A stretch of DNA of 64,000 nucleotides from Burkholderiales bacterium C2 (GTDB lineage: Bacteria; Pseudomonadota; Gammaproteobacteria; Burkholderiales; Burkholderiaceae_C): the NCBI GenBank assembly GCA_005503085.1, contig SCOI01000004.1, positions 186,001 through 250,000 on the forward strand. The letters run 5' to 3'. Below the pieces are notes generated by a model that was given only the letters and a program-made list of their open reading frames with translations, was not told where the DNA came from and did no database searches. The position numbers were made by a program, and so were the translations under genes. This document shows, piece by piece, positions 9,319-16,356 of the stretch (positions within the stretch are counted from its first letter, which is position 1; every line of letters begins with the position of its first letter).

Positions 9319-11745
9319 ATGCTCCCCTCCACACCCACCGCACCGCAGATGCCGCCTGCGCTGGGGCGCTTTCGTCCCTTGCGCCGGCTCGGGCAGGGCG
9401 CGCAGGCGACGGTCTGGCTGGCGCATGACCCGCGGCTGGACCGCGAGGTGGCGCTGAAGGTCTTGCTGGCCGGCGCCACGCCGGCCAATGTCGAGGCCTG
9501 GCTGCACGAGGCCCGCGCCGTCAGCCGCCTGACGCATCCGAATATCGTGCCGGTGTTCGAGGCCGATATGCAGGGCGGCCAGGCCTATCTGGTGTTCGAG
9601 TATGTGGCCGGCCCGACGCTCAGCGAGCGCCTGCGCAGCGGCCCGGCGCTGCGCCCCCGTGACGCGGTGGAGCTGATGCTGGGCGTGCTCGACGGCCTGC
9701 AGGCCGCCCATGCCGCCGGCGTCGTGCACCGCGATCTGAAGCCCTCCAACATCCTGCTCGACGCCAAGGGCCGGGCGCGGGTGATGGACTTCGGCATCGC
9801 TGCCCGGCTGACGGACGCCGGCAAACCGCAAGGCATCGTCGGCACACCCGGCTATATCTCGCCCGAGGCCGCGCGCGGCGAGGCGCCGAGCCCGCAGATG
9901 GATGTGTTCGCGGCCGCGGTGATGCTGGGTGAGCTGCTGTCGGGTCAGCGCCTGAACGCCGACCCCGATCCCTGGCGCGCGGTGCGCCGCGTCATCGAGC
10001 AAGACCTGGCCCTGCCGCCGGGGCTCAATGCCGAGGTCGACGATGCGCTGCGCGCCATCGTGCTGCGCGGCCTGGCGCGCGATGCGACACGGCGCTGGCC
10101 CACGGCCAAGGCCTTTCACGATGCGCTCAACGAATGGCTGCACCCGGCGGTGGCGCCCAGCAGCGAAGCGGGCGACACGGCGGCGCTGGAGTTCCTGCTG
10201 CGCCGCATGCGCCACAAGACCGACTTCCCGGCCATGTCCGATTCGGTCGGTCGCATCCAGCGCCTGACCCTGTCCGAGAACGAGAGCATCACCAGCCTCT
10301 CCAACGAGATCCTGAAGGACGTGGCGCTGACCCACAAGCTGCTGCGCCTGGTCAATACCGCCCAGTTCAGCCATGCCGGCGGCGGCAGCATCTCGACGGT
10401 CTCGCGCGCCGCCGCGCTGATCGGCTTTGCCGGCATCCGCAATCTGGCGCTGTCGCTGATCCTGCTCGAGCGCATGGAGAACAAGGCCCATGCCCAGCTC
10501 TTGCGCGAGGAGTTCCTGCGCTCGCTGATGGCCGGCTCGCTGGCCCGCGAGCTGTGCCTGGTGCAGCGCGAGAACGAGGAGAGCTTTCTCGCCGCGATGT
10601 TCCAGAACCTGGGCCGTTTGCTGACCGAGTTCTACTTTCCCGAGGAGGCCCAGCAGGTGCGCCGCATCACGCGGCCCGAGCGCCGCGCCGGTGGCGACAA
10701 GGCCGGGCCCGCCGCGCCGGTCAGCGAGGCGCTGGCCTCGGCCCAGGTGCTGGGCCTGAGCTATGAGCAGCTGGGCCTGGGCGTGGCCAAGCAATGGGGG
10801 CTGCCGGACAGCCTGCAGCGCAGCATGCGCCGCCCCGACGGTGATGTGCCGACGCGGCTGCAAGACAACCCGGCTGAGCGCCAGCGCTGGCTGGCGCGGG
10901 CGGCCAACGAGATGTCCGACGCGATCCTGCAGACCGAGCCGGCCGAGACCCATGCCAAGCTCAAGGCGATGGCGCAGCGCTACTCGCGCGCGCTGGGCGT
11001 GCCGGTCGAGGCCTTCGATGCGGCCGCCGATCAGGCCCGCCAGCGCCTGGCCCAGCTGGCCCAGGCCATGGGCATCAGCCTGGCGAAGAACTCGCCGGCC
11101 CAGCGTCTGCTGGCGCCGCTGACCCCTACCGTCGATGACAGCCTGTCGCCGCACGAGCTGCAGGCCACCTTGCTGGCCGAGCCGACCCTGCAGCGCAGCG
11201 AGGCCGAGGTCTCGCGCGAGCAGGCCAGCGAGACCCTGGCCGCCGGCATCCAGGACATTACGAATGCGATGGTCGAGAACTTCAAGCTCAACGAAGTGCT
11301 GCGCATGATTCTGGAGACCATCTACCGCAGCCTGGGTTTTCGGCGCGTGGTGTTCTGCCTGCGCGACCCGAAGACCGAAACCCTGACCGGCCGCTTCGGC
11401 CTGGGCGAGGGGGTCGAGGCGGTGGCGCCGCTGTTCCGCGTGCCGCTGCGCAGCACGCCCGGGGTCACGGCCGATCTGTTCTCGGCGGTCTGCCAGAAGG
11501 GCGTCGACACGCTGATCGCCGACGCCTCGGTGCCCAAGATCGCCGAGCGCCTGCCGGCCTGGTTCCTCGGCGCGCCGAAGGCGGCCAGCTTCCTGATACT
11601 GCCGATGGCGGTCAAGGGCGCGCCGTTCGCGATGATCTATGCCGACAAGGCCCGGCCCGGCGGCATCGATCTGGGCGAGAAGGAGCTGTCGCTGCTGCGC
11701 ACGCTGCGCAACCAGGCGGTGATGGCCTTCAGGCAGGCCAGCTGA
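9319..11745 (+). CDS. Serine/threonine protein kinase with HDOD and GAF domains
   Basis: This 808-aa cytoplasmic signalling protein has an intact eukaryote-like kinase domain (about 15-275): glycine loop GQGAQATVW, Lys47 (VALKVL), Glu64, catalytic HRDLKPSN (Asp139, Lys141, Asn144), DFG at 157-159 and GTPGYISPE in the activation loop. An HDOD domain follows (about 285-490), then a GAF-like sensor domain near the C-terminus (about 640-805). No membrane segment is present, unlike PknB-type kinases. The domain order parallels that of the upstream pseudokinase-HDOD protein, suggesting duplication and a functional pair. Ligand and substrates are unknown. It converges with a chemotaxis-receptor gene, with only 9 bases between the stop codons. 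Confidence 0.9.
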   Translation: MLPSTPTAPQMPPALGRFRPLRRLGQGAQATVWLAHDPRLDREVALKVLLAGATPANVEAWLHEARAVSRLTHPNIVPVFEADMQGGQAYLVFEYVAGPTLSERLRSGPALRPRDAVELMLGVLDGLQAAHAAGVVHRDLKPSNILLDAKGRARVMDFGIAARLTDAGKPQGIVGTPGYISPEAARGEAPSPQMDVFAAAVMLGELLSGQRLNADPDPWRAVRRVIEQDLALPPGLNAEVDDALRAIVLRGLARDATRRWPTAKAFHDALNEWLHPAVAPSSEAGDTAALEFLLRRMRHKTDFPAMSDSVGRIQRLTLSENESITSLSNEILKDVALTHKLLRLVNTAQFSHAGGGSISTVSRAAALIGFAGIRNLALSLILLERMENKAHAQLLREEFLRSLMAGSLARELCLVQRENEESFLAAMFQNLGRLLTEFYFPEEAQQVRRITRPERRAGGDKAGPAAPVSEALASAQVLGLSYEQLGLGVAKQWGLPDSLQRSMRRPDGDVPTRLQDNPAERQRWLARAANEMSDAILQTEPAETHAKLKAMAQRYSRALGVPVEAFDAAADQARQRLAQLAQAMGISLAKNSPAQRLLAPLTPTVDDSLSPHELQATLLAEPTLQRSEAEVSREQASETLAAGIQDITNAMVENFKLNEVLRMILETIYRSLGFRRVVFCLRDPKTETLTGRFGLGEGVEAVAPLFRVPLRSTPGVTADLFSAVCQKGVDTLIADASVPKIAERLPAWFLGAPKAASFLILPMAVKGAPFAMIYADKARPGGIDLGEKELSLLRTLRNQAVMAFRQAS

Positions 11746-11761
11746 GCCTGCTCTTCAGCTG
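11739..11761. terminator. Inverted repeat spanning two convergent stop codons
   Basis: CAGCTGA (11739-11745) and TCAGCTG (11755-11761) form a perfect 7-bp inverted repeat with a 9-base loop. Each arm contains the stop codon of one of the two convergent genes. It could be a weak shared transcription end, but there is no clear T-run. Confidence 0.3.
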
Positions 11762-13272
11762 AACACGCTGACCGCAGCGACCAGCTGCTGCGACTGCTGC
11801 TGCAGCGAGGTAGCGGCGGCCGAGGCCTCTTCCACCAGCGCGGCATTCTGCTGGGTGGCCTGATCCATCTGCGTGATCGCCTGGTGGATCTGCTCGATGC
11901 CGGCGGTCTGCTCGACGCTGGCGCTGCTGATCTCGCCGACGATGTCGGTGACCCGCTTCACGCTGGCGACGATCTGCTCCATCGTCGCGCCGGCCTGGCC
12001 GACCAGGGCGCTGCCGCTGTCGACCTTCTCGACCGAGTCGACGATCAGGCCCTTGATCTCCTTGGCCGCAGCCGCCGAGCGCTGGGCCAGGCCGCGCACC
12101 TCGGAGGCGACCACCGCGAAGCCGCGGCCCTGCTCGCCGGCTCGCGCCGCTTCCACCGCCGCGTTCAGCGCCAGGATATTGGTCTGGAAGGCGATGCCGT
12201 CGATCACGCCGATGATGTCGACGATCTTCTTCGACGAGCCGCTGATCGAGTTCATGGTCTGCACCACCTGGCTGACCACCTCGCCGCCCTGCACGGCCAC
12301 GGCCGAGGCCGACATCGCCAGCTGGTTGGCCTGGCGGGCGTTGTCGGCGTTCTGCTTGACCGTGGCGGTCAGCTCCTCCATCGAGGCCGCGGTCTGCTCG
12401 AGCGCGCTGGCCTGGGCCTCGGTGCGGCCCGACAGGTCCAGGTTGCCGGCCGCGATCTGGCCCGAGGCGGTGGCGATGGTGTCGGTGGAGTCGCGGATCT
12501 GGCGCACCGTGCCGGCCAGGCTTTGCTGCATCTGCTGCATCGCGGCCAGCAGGCTGTGCTGGTCGCCGGGTCGCAGCTGCACCTTGACACCGAGGTCGCC
12601 GGCGCCGATGCGGCGCACGATATCGGCCGCATAGTCGGGCTCGCCGCCGAGCTGGCGGTAGATATTGCCCATCATGCGCCAGCCCAGGCCGCCGACCACC
12701 AGCATCAGCAGGCCGCCGACCGAGAGCAGCACGGTCGCGCTGCGCCAGAACGCGGTGTCGATATCGTCGATGTAGTCGCCAAAGCCGATGATCCAGTCCC
12801 AGGGCTCGAACTTGATCACCGCGTAGAGCTTGTCCACCTTGCCCTCGGTGCCGGGCCGGGTGCCCGGTGCGATGACCGTGCCTATGGTCTGGCCGGCCAG
12901 GGCCTTGCGGTAGCGCTCGCCGGCCTCCTTGCCGCCCTTGGCGTCGACGATGCCGATGCGCTTGGGGTTGGGGTGCACATGGTTGATGTCATCCGAGTAG
13001 CCGCGGACGAAGAAATAGAGCTCGTCCTTGCGGAAGCTGCCGATGATGCGCTTGCCTTCCTTCTGCGCATCGGCCTTGGAGATCTCGCCGGCTTTTTCCT
13101 GGGCATGCAGTTTCTCCAGGGCCGAGTGCGCCAGCAGCACCAGGGTCGAGAGCTGGGCGGTGCGCTCCTTCATCATCGACTGCCTCAAGGTGCTCAGCGA
13201 GATGGCGGCCAGCAGCACCACGCCAAGCAGTGCGGTGCCGCAAAGCAGCAGGATTCGTGTGTTGAGCTTCAT
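11755..13272 (-). CDS. Methyl-accepting chemotaxis protein with periplasmic cache domain
   Basis: This is a 505-aa inner-membrane chemoreceptor that would signal to CheA/CheW. TM1 is at about residues 8-28, followed by a periplasmic single-cache (sCache-type) domain at about 30-185 ([17 protein letters not shown], then [15 protein letters not shown]). TM2 is at about 190-212, then HAMP, then the signalling domain. The conserved hairpin tip reads [20 protein letters not shown]. The ATG at 13272 ([10 protein letters not shown]) is chosen over an upstream frame start at 13491 because it begins directly with a membrane helix. No che genes are adjacent, so it is an orphan receptor. Its upstream side abuts the 13445-15780 island. 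Confidence 0.93.
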   Translation of the reverse strand: MKLNTRILLLCGTALLGVVLLAAISLSTLRQSMMKERTAQLSTLVLLAHSALEKLHAQEKAGEISKADAQKEGKRIIGSFRKDELYFFVRGYSDDINHVHPNPKRIGIVDAKGGKEAGERYRKALAGQTIGTVIAPGTRPGTEGKVDKLYAVIKFEPWDWIIGFGDYIDDIDTAFWRSATVLLSVGGLLMLVVGGLGWRMMGNIYRQLGGEPDYAADIVRRIGAGDLGVKVQLRPGDQHSLLAAMQQMQQSLAGTVRQIRDSTDTIATASGQIAAGNLDLSGRTEAQASALEQTAASMEELTATVKQNADNARQANQLAMSASAVAVQGGEVVSQVVQTMNSISGSSKKIVDIIGVIDGIAFQTNILALNAAVEAARAGEQGRGFAVVASEVRGLAQRSAAAAKEIKGLIVDSVEKVDSGSALVGQAGATMEQIVASVKRVTDIVGEISSASVEQTAGIEQIHQAITQMDQATQQNAALVEEASAAATSLQQQSQQLVAAVSVFS

Positions 13273-13444
13273 GCGAGACCAGACATCGGGAGAGAGGGAG
13301 CTGGCCGAACGTGGTGCCGTACAGCCATGGCGGGCACCGCCGGGCGGCGGTGATGGCTGTTTATCGGCGCAAATCGGCCGAGCTTGAGCTGATGAGGTCT
13401 GGGGGGGCGGGCGCAGCGCCAGAACGGCGGCGCGAAGAGGGGGG

Positions 13445-13456
13445 TGACGAGCCTTA
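13445..13456. repeat. Left attachment-site repeat (att candidate)
   Basis: TGACGAGCCTTA here matches 15769-15780 exactly. It marks the left edge of the lower-GC segment, between the promoter side of the chemoreceptor gene and the nuclease operon. Confidence 0.7.
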
Positions 13457-13551
13457 GTCTCCCAGATGTGTAATGGAGTTCGCCCGGCCAATCAGCGAAA
13501 CTCTGAAGGGAAATTTTCGTTAATGCATGCTGCCTGGGAGGGCATTCGAAG

Positions 13552-14472
13552 ATGCGCAACGATGGAAGGGCTTTGGAGAGTCTGGTTTCATTCGTGGAGA
13601 AGATGGCGCTCCAGCAGGGCTTGGCGTTACTCGCCAACGAACGCCAGTACAACGCAGACGGCGTGCAGGTCGGAGAGTTTGACCTTCAAGTAAAGGGGCG
13701 GGTCGGAACGACGGACATACGGTGGCTCATCGAATGCCGTGACCGACCGTCTGATGGCCCACAGTCTGGTGCTTGGATTGAGCAACTTGTGGGCCGTCGA
13801 GACCGCTTCGGGTTTAACAAGGTGACCGCAGTGTCAACGACTGGCTTCGCCGCTGGTGCCGTTGAATTCGCGCATCAGAAGGGCATCGAATTGCGCACCG
13901 TTGAGGCAATGGCGCCCGAGTTCTTTAGCTGGCTCATGATGCCAGCCATACATGCTGAGACACGCCAGTCAACTCTGCTCCACGCCGACTTCGGAACGGC
14001 GAAAGAGCTGTCTCAGGAGGTAGCGACGGCGCTGCTGAAGGATCTAACCGGGGTTCGGAGCGATGCGAAGATGCTTAGGGCACCTGATGGGGGCCTTCAG
14101 AGCCTCGCAGAGGCATTCTCGGCATGCGTCAGCGCGCTGGAGGTGGTCTGGGAAGGGATTGAACCTAACGGTCCATCCCGTACTGTGCGCGTGGATGCGG
14201 CTTATCCCGAGGGTAACCGCTACACAGTCGAATTGCCCTCTGGAATATTCGAACTTGCCGTCATTTACTTCAAGGGTGAAGTTTCATTGATCTGCGAAGA
14301 CCTTCCCCTTTTGACCACTAGCGAGTACCGGCAGGTTCAGGAGGGAGGCAGAGTGATTTCTCAGGTTGCGGCCTATGCACCTCAGACCATTAACGGCATG
14401 AAGCTGGCCGTTGAGGCGCATCACATGGGCGATTCTGGAGAAACTCACATCGTCATGAGGCGCGTCGAGTAG
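13552..14472 (+). CDS. Mrr-like PD-(D/E)XK restriction endonuclease-fold protein
   Basis: This 306-aa protein has an N-terminal nuclease-like domain (about 1-120): a first helix with acidic residues, GEFDLQV (Asp44), then WLIECRDR (Glu61-Cys62-Arg63), followed by a helix with Gln and the strand TAVSTTGF. The pattern resembles Mrr-type and type IV restriction nucleases, but the usual catalytic Lys of ExK is Arg63. The rest (about 130-306) is a domain I do not recognise, probably rich in strands near its end. A GGGAGG site precedes the ATG. The next gene starts 14 bases after this stop codon, so the two are probably co-translated. It is lower in GC than neighbouring genes and lies inside the ffs-integrated island. 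The function is likely DNA or RNA cleavage in defence; the target is unknown. Confidence 0.72.
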   Translation: MRNDGRALESLVSFVEKMALQQGLALLANERQYNADGVQVGEFDLQVKGRVGTTDIRWLIECRDRPSDGPQSGAWIEQLVGRRDRFGFNKVTAVSTTGFAAGAVEFAHQKGIELRTVEAMAPEFFSWLMMPAIHAETRQSTLLHADFGTAKELSQEVATALLKDLTGVRSDAKMLRAPDGGLQSLAEAFSACVSALEVVWEGIEPNGPSRTVRVDAAYPEGNRYTVELPSGIFELAVIYFKGEVSLICEDLPLLTTSEYRQVQEGGRVISQVAAYAPQTINGMKLAVEAHHMGDSGETHIVMRRVE

Positions 14473-14486
14473 AGGAGGGGTTGGGC

Positions 14487-15371
14487 ATGGGGAGTTTGAC
14501 GCCTCTGCGCGTTTCAGAGTTGGTGGTCATCGAATCTCTGGAAGACCATGAAGTCAAGACGGGTGCCATCTTGGCTGACTATGTCTCAGGTCTGGAAAGC
14601 GTCCGAGCACTGGGCATTCGCGTCCGTCTGCTTGGGTGCTCTTACTCGGCTGAGTTCGCTAACCTGATCGACAGTCTGGCGGGCGAGGCTGAGCAGGGCA
14701 TGACGTTCCCCATCCTTCACGTTGAGTGTCATGGCTCTGCTGAACGTGGTCTGGAATTTGCCAACGGGAGCGAGTTGTCATGGGCATCGTTTGGAGACTG
14801 CTTGCGGCGTCTCAATGCCGCTACTGGCATCAACTTGATCGTCTCCGTTTCGGCCTGCTACGGTGCGCACTTACTTGGAGTCATGCCCTCGACATTGCCT
14901 GCACCATGTCTGACTAGCGTGGGTCCAATTCAAGAAGTGGACCCCTCCGACCTCATGGCAGGGTTCCGGCTGTTTTATCGAACGCTATTTGACACAGGTG
15001 ATGCGGGAGTTGCTGGTAGAGAGCTGCGCCGATCAACTGAACTTACCGGGATTTGGGATGTAACCCATGCCGAGCAGTGGTTCGAGTTGGTGACTACCAA
15101 TTACATCAAGGACGAGTGCACTCCGAAAGCCGTTCGGCAGCGTGCGATGGCGCTGTTTCATCGCGCCAAGCGCGAGGGGCGTTTGCTATCCATGGCCGAG
15201 TACAAAAGACAGCTGGTGCAGTCACACCGTCGTGACCTGCAAGGCCGGATGTTTGATCTCTTTTTCATGCTCGACGAGCATCCGCAGCACGCCATGCGCT
15301 TTCACCGCGCACGGACGAGATTGGCGGAAGCGATTGAAGCCCTTCGCGCCACCGGTCGCTATGTTCTGTAG
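14487..15371 (+). CDS. Caspase/CHAT-like cysteine protease
   Basis: This 294-aa protein carries the hallmark dyad of clan CD proteases. ILHVECHGS places His82-Gly83 at the end of one strand, and IVSVSACYGAHL places Cys124 after the next; GLEFANGSELSW lies between them as in CHAT domains. The C-terminal part (about 180-294) is helical and charged, possibly a substrate or partner-binding region. It has no signal peptide or membrane helix. The ATG at 14487 is chosen over a TTG at 14481 because AGGAGG (14473-14478) lies 8 bases upstream. It is the second gene of the nuclease operon. In other bacterial defence systems such proteases cleave a host or effector protein upon infection; the substrate here is unknown. 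Confidence 0.72.
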   Translation: MGSLTPLRVSELVVIESLEDHEVKTGAILADYVSGLESVRALGIRVRLLGCSYSAEFANLIDSLAGEAEQGMTFPILHVECHGSAERGLEFANGSELSWASFGDCLRRLNAATGINLIVSVSACYGAHLLGVMPSTLPAPCLTSVGPIQEVDPSDLMAGFRLFYRTLFDTGDAGVAGRELRRSTELTGIWDVTHAEQWFELVTTNYIKDECTPKAVRQRAMALFHRAKREGRLLSMAEYKRQLVQSHRRDLQGRMFDLFFMLDEHPQHAMRFHRARTRLAEAIEALRATGRYVL

Positions 15372-15665
15372 GCTGGCTTCCTTGACCAGTTGAGGCATCA
15401 GCTGGATAGGGGCCAGTGCAGTGGCCTTCTGGGGCCTTGACGCGCGATGTTGCGCAAAGCTGGTCAGCCAGTGGGCTCGGAAGGCCGCAGCCCGGTCATT
15501 GGCCGTTCCCAGGTCCGAGGTCTCCAGGGAGCAGCGGTGCGCCCATTGACCGGAGTAGAGGTACTTGAGGTCTACAGGGGCCTTGATGCCCCAATGCCAA
15601 AGACTTGATCCTGGCCGCTGATGAACCCCGGGGGCTCTCTTCATTTCGTCGCTCACTTTCGTCAT
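15222..15665 (-). pseudogene. Truncated tyrosine-type integrase, N-terminal domain only
   Basis: The first ~98 residues (15665 to about 15372) match the start of phage-type site-specific integrases with a DUF6538-like N-terminus: GVHQRPGSSLWHWGIKAPVD, then QWAHRCSLETSDLGTAND and a helix ending TSFAQHR. The core-binding and catalytic domains (R-H-R-Y) are absent. Homology stops at the stop codon of the protease gene, and the frame runs on as meaningless antisense of that gene to 15222. The gene is therefore broken, apparently by a deletion. It reads away from the right att repeat, about 100 bases from it, as expected for the integrase that inserted the island. Confidence 0.75.
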
Positions 15666-15678
15666 GAGCGAACCCCGG

Positions 15679-15700
15679 AAGTACACATCAAAAGTACACA
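15679..15700. repeat. Pair of 9-bp direct repeats AAGTACACA upstream of the integrase remnant
   Basis: AAGTACACA occurs at 15679-15687 and 15692-15700, 13 bases apart, just upstream of the integrase start. The spacing is about one helical turn, as for arm-type integrase binding sites or an operator. Confidence 0.5.
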
Positions 15701-15768
15701 GTCAAGGTCTTGAAACCCGCTTGAACGCTGGGAACCCGCATGGATGCTGGGTTCTAGGGTGTTGGGGT

Positions 15769-15780
15769 TGACGAGCCTTA
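15769..15780. repeat. Right attachment-site repeat (att candidate), 3' end of ffs
   Basis: TGACGAGCCTTA is the exact second copy of 13445-13456. On the minus strand it forms the closing-stem 3' arm of 4.5S RNA, so integration here regenerates a complete RNA gene. Confidence 0.7.
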
Positions 15781-15864
15781 CCCCCGGCACTGGTCACAAC
15801 AGTTAGGGCTGCTTGGTTCCCCATCTGACCCGGTTGGCCGTGCTTCCATGCGAGGAGGCCCGTC
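15770..15864 (-). ncRNA. ffs: 4.5S RNA, small bacterial signal recognition particle RNA
   Basis: This is the RNA scaffold of the SRP, which binds Ffh and targets membrane proteins. Read on the minus strand, GACGGGCCT (15864-15856) pairs with AGGCTCGTC (15778-15770) through nine pairs, one of them G-U. The apical Ffh-binding hairpin reads GUCAG-A-UGG-GGAA-CCA-AGCAGCC (15829-15807). The GGAA tetraloop and the GUCAG/AGCAG internal loop match E. coli, while the short helix is UGG/CCA instead of UCC/GGA, a compensatory change. The length of about 95 nt fits. Location close to dnaX-ybaB-recR parallels the scr-dnaX order known in Bacillus. Ends are assigned from the closing stem and may be off by a few bases. 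Confidence 0.88.
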
Positions 15865-15871
15865 AGCGCGC

Positions 15872-15877
15872 ATTGTA
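15872..15877 (-). promoter_or_regulatory. -10 element of the ffs promoter
   Basis: TACAAT on the minus strand lies 7 bases before the inferred 5' end of 4.5S RNA, as expected for a sigma-70 -10 box. I see no good -35 element. Confidence 0.55.
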
Positions 15878-15915
15878 TGCGATGCGCGCCGGCCTTCTCG
15901 GAACCTGGGGTGCGC

Positions 15916-16293
15916 CTACAGCCCCAGCGTGGCGGAGCGCGTCATCGAGGCGCCGATGGCATAGCCCAGCAGGGCCAGTGCGCCGAGATAGGCGGGCAGG
16001 CGGTAGTCGCGGCTCACCACGGTCCAGTGGGCGCAGGCCGCGTAGCCGCACAGCGCCAGCAGCTTGGCGGCCAGCCAGCTGTCACGCAGCAGGTCGTAGT
16101 GCAGCAGCCCCCACAGGCTCAGGCCGGAGACGGCCAGCAGGAAGTGCAGGCCGAAGGAGATCGCGCGCAGGCGGTCGTCATCACCCCATTCGGCCTTGAC
16201 CTGGGCGGCCAGGCCGCGGGCAAAAAAAAGCACGAGGCTGGCCCAGGCCAGCAGCTCGTGCATTCGCAGCATCCCCGAGTAGAACCAGTCCAT
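15916..16293 (-). CDS. SirB2-like small integral membrane protein
   Basis: This 125-aa protein consists of four predicted membrane helices (HELLAWASLVLFFARGLA; LHFLLAVSGLSLWGLL; WLAAKLLALCGYAACAHW; YLGALALLGYAIGASM). Length and layout fit the SirB family, named for an invasion regulator of Salmonella, but of unclear function in most bacteria. The ATG at 16293 is used; a GTG directly before it is the alternative. It lies 60 bases after the PurM-like gene on the same strand and may be co-transcribed with it. Confidence 0.7.
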   Translation of the reverse strand: MDWFYSGMLRMHELLAWASLVLFFARGLAAQVKAEWGDDDRLRAISFGLHFLLAVSGLSLWGLLHYDLLRDSWLAAKLLALCGYAACAHWTVVSRDYRLPAYLGALALLGYAIGASMTRSATLGL

Positions 16294-16356
16294 CACCGCC
16301 CCCTGTTTGGGGCAAGCTTGGTCGGCGCCAGCGAGGCTGTCAAGCCCGGTCGGGGC

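Larger units (their letters stand above)
13445..15780. mobile_element. Mini-island inserted at the 3' end of the 4.5S RNA gene, carrying a nuclease/caspase-like protease pair
   Basis: The segment is bounded by a perfect 12-bp direct repeat (TGACGAGCCTTA at 13445-13456 and 15769-15780). The right copy is the 3' end of ffs. Inside are a two-gene operon (nuclease, then CHAT-like protease) and an N-terminal integrase remnant. Base composition is visibly less GC-rich than on both flanks, and codons with A or T in third position are common. Together these signs indicate acquisition by site-specific integration, followed by loss of most of the integrase. The cargo suggests a defence cassette; that role is inference. 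Confidence 0.8.
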
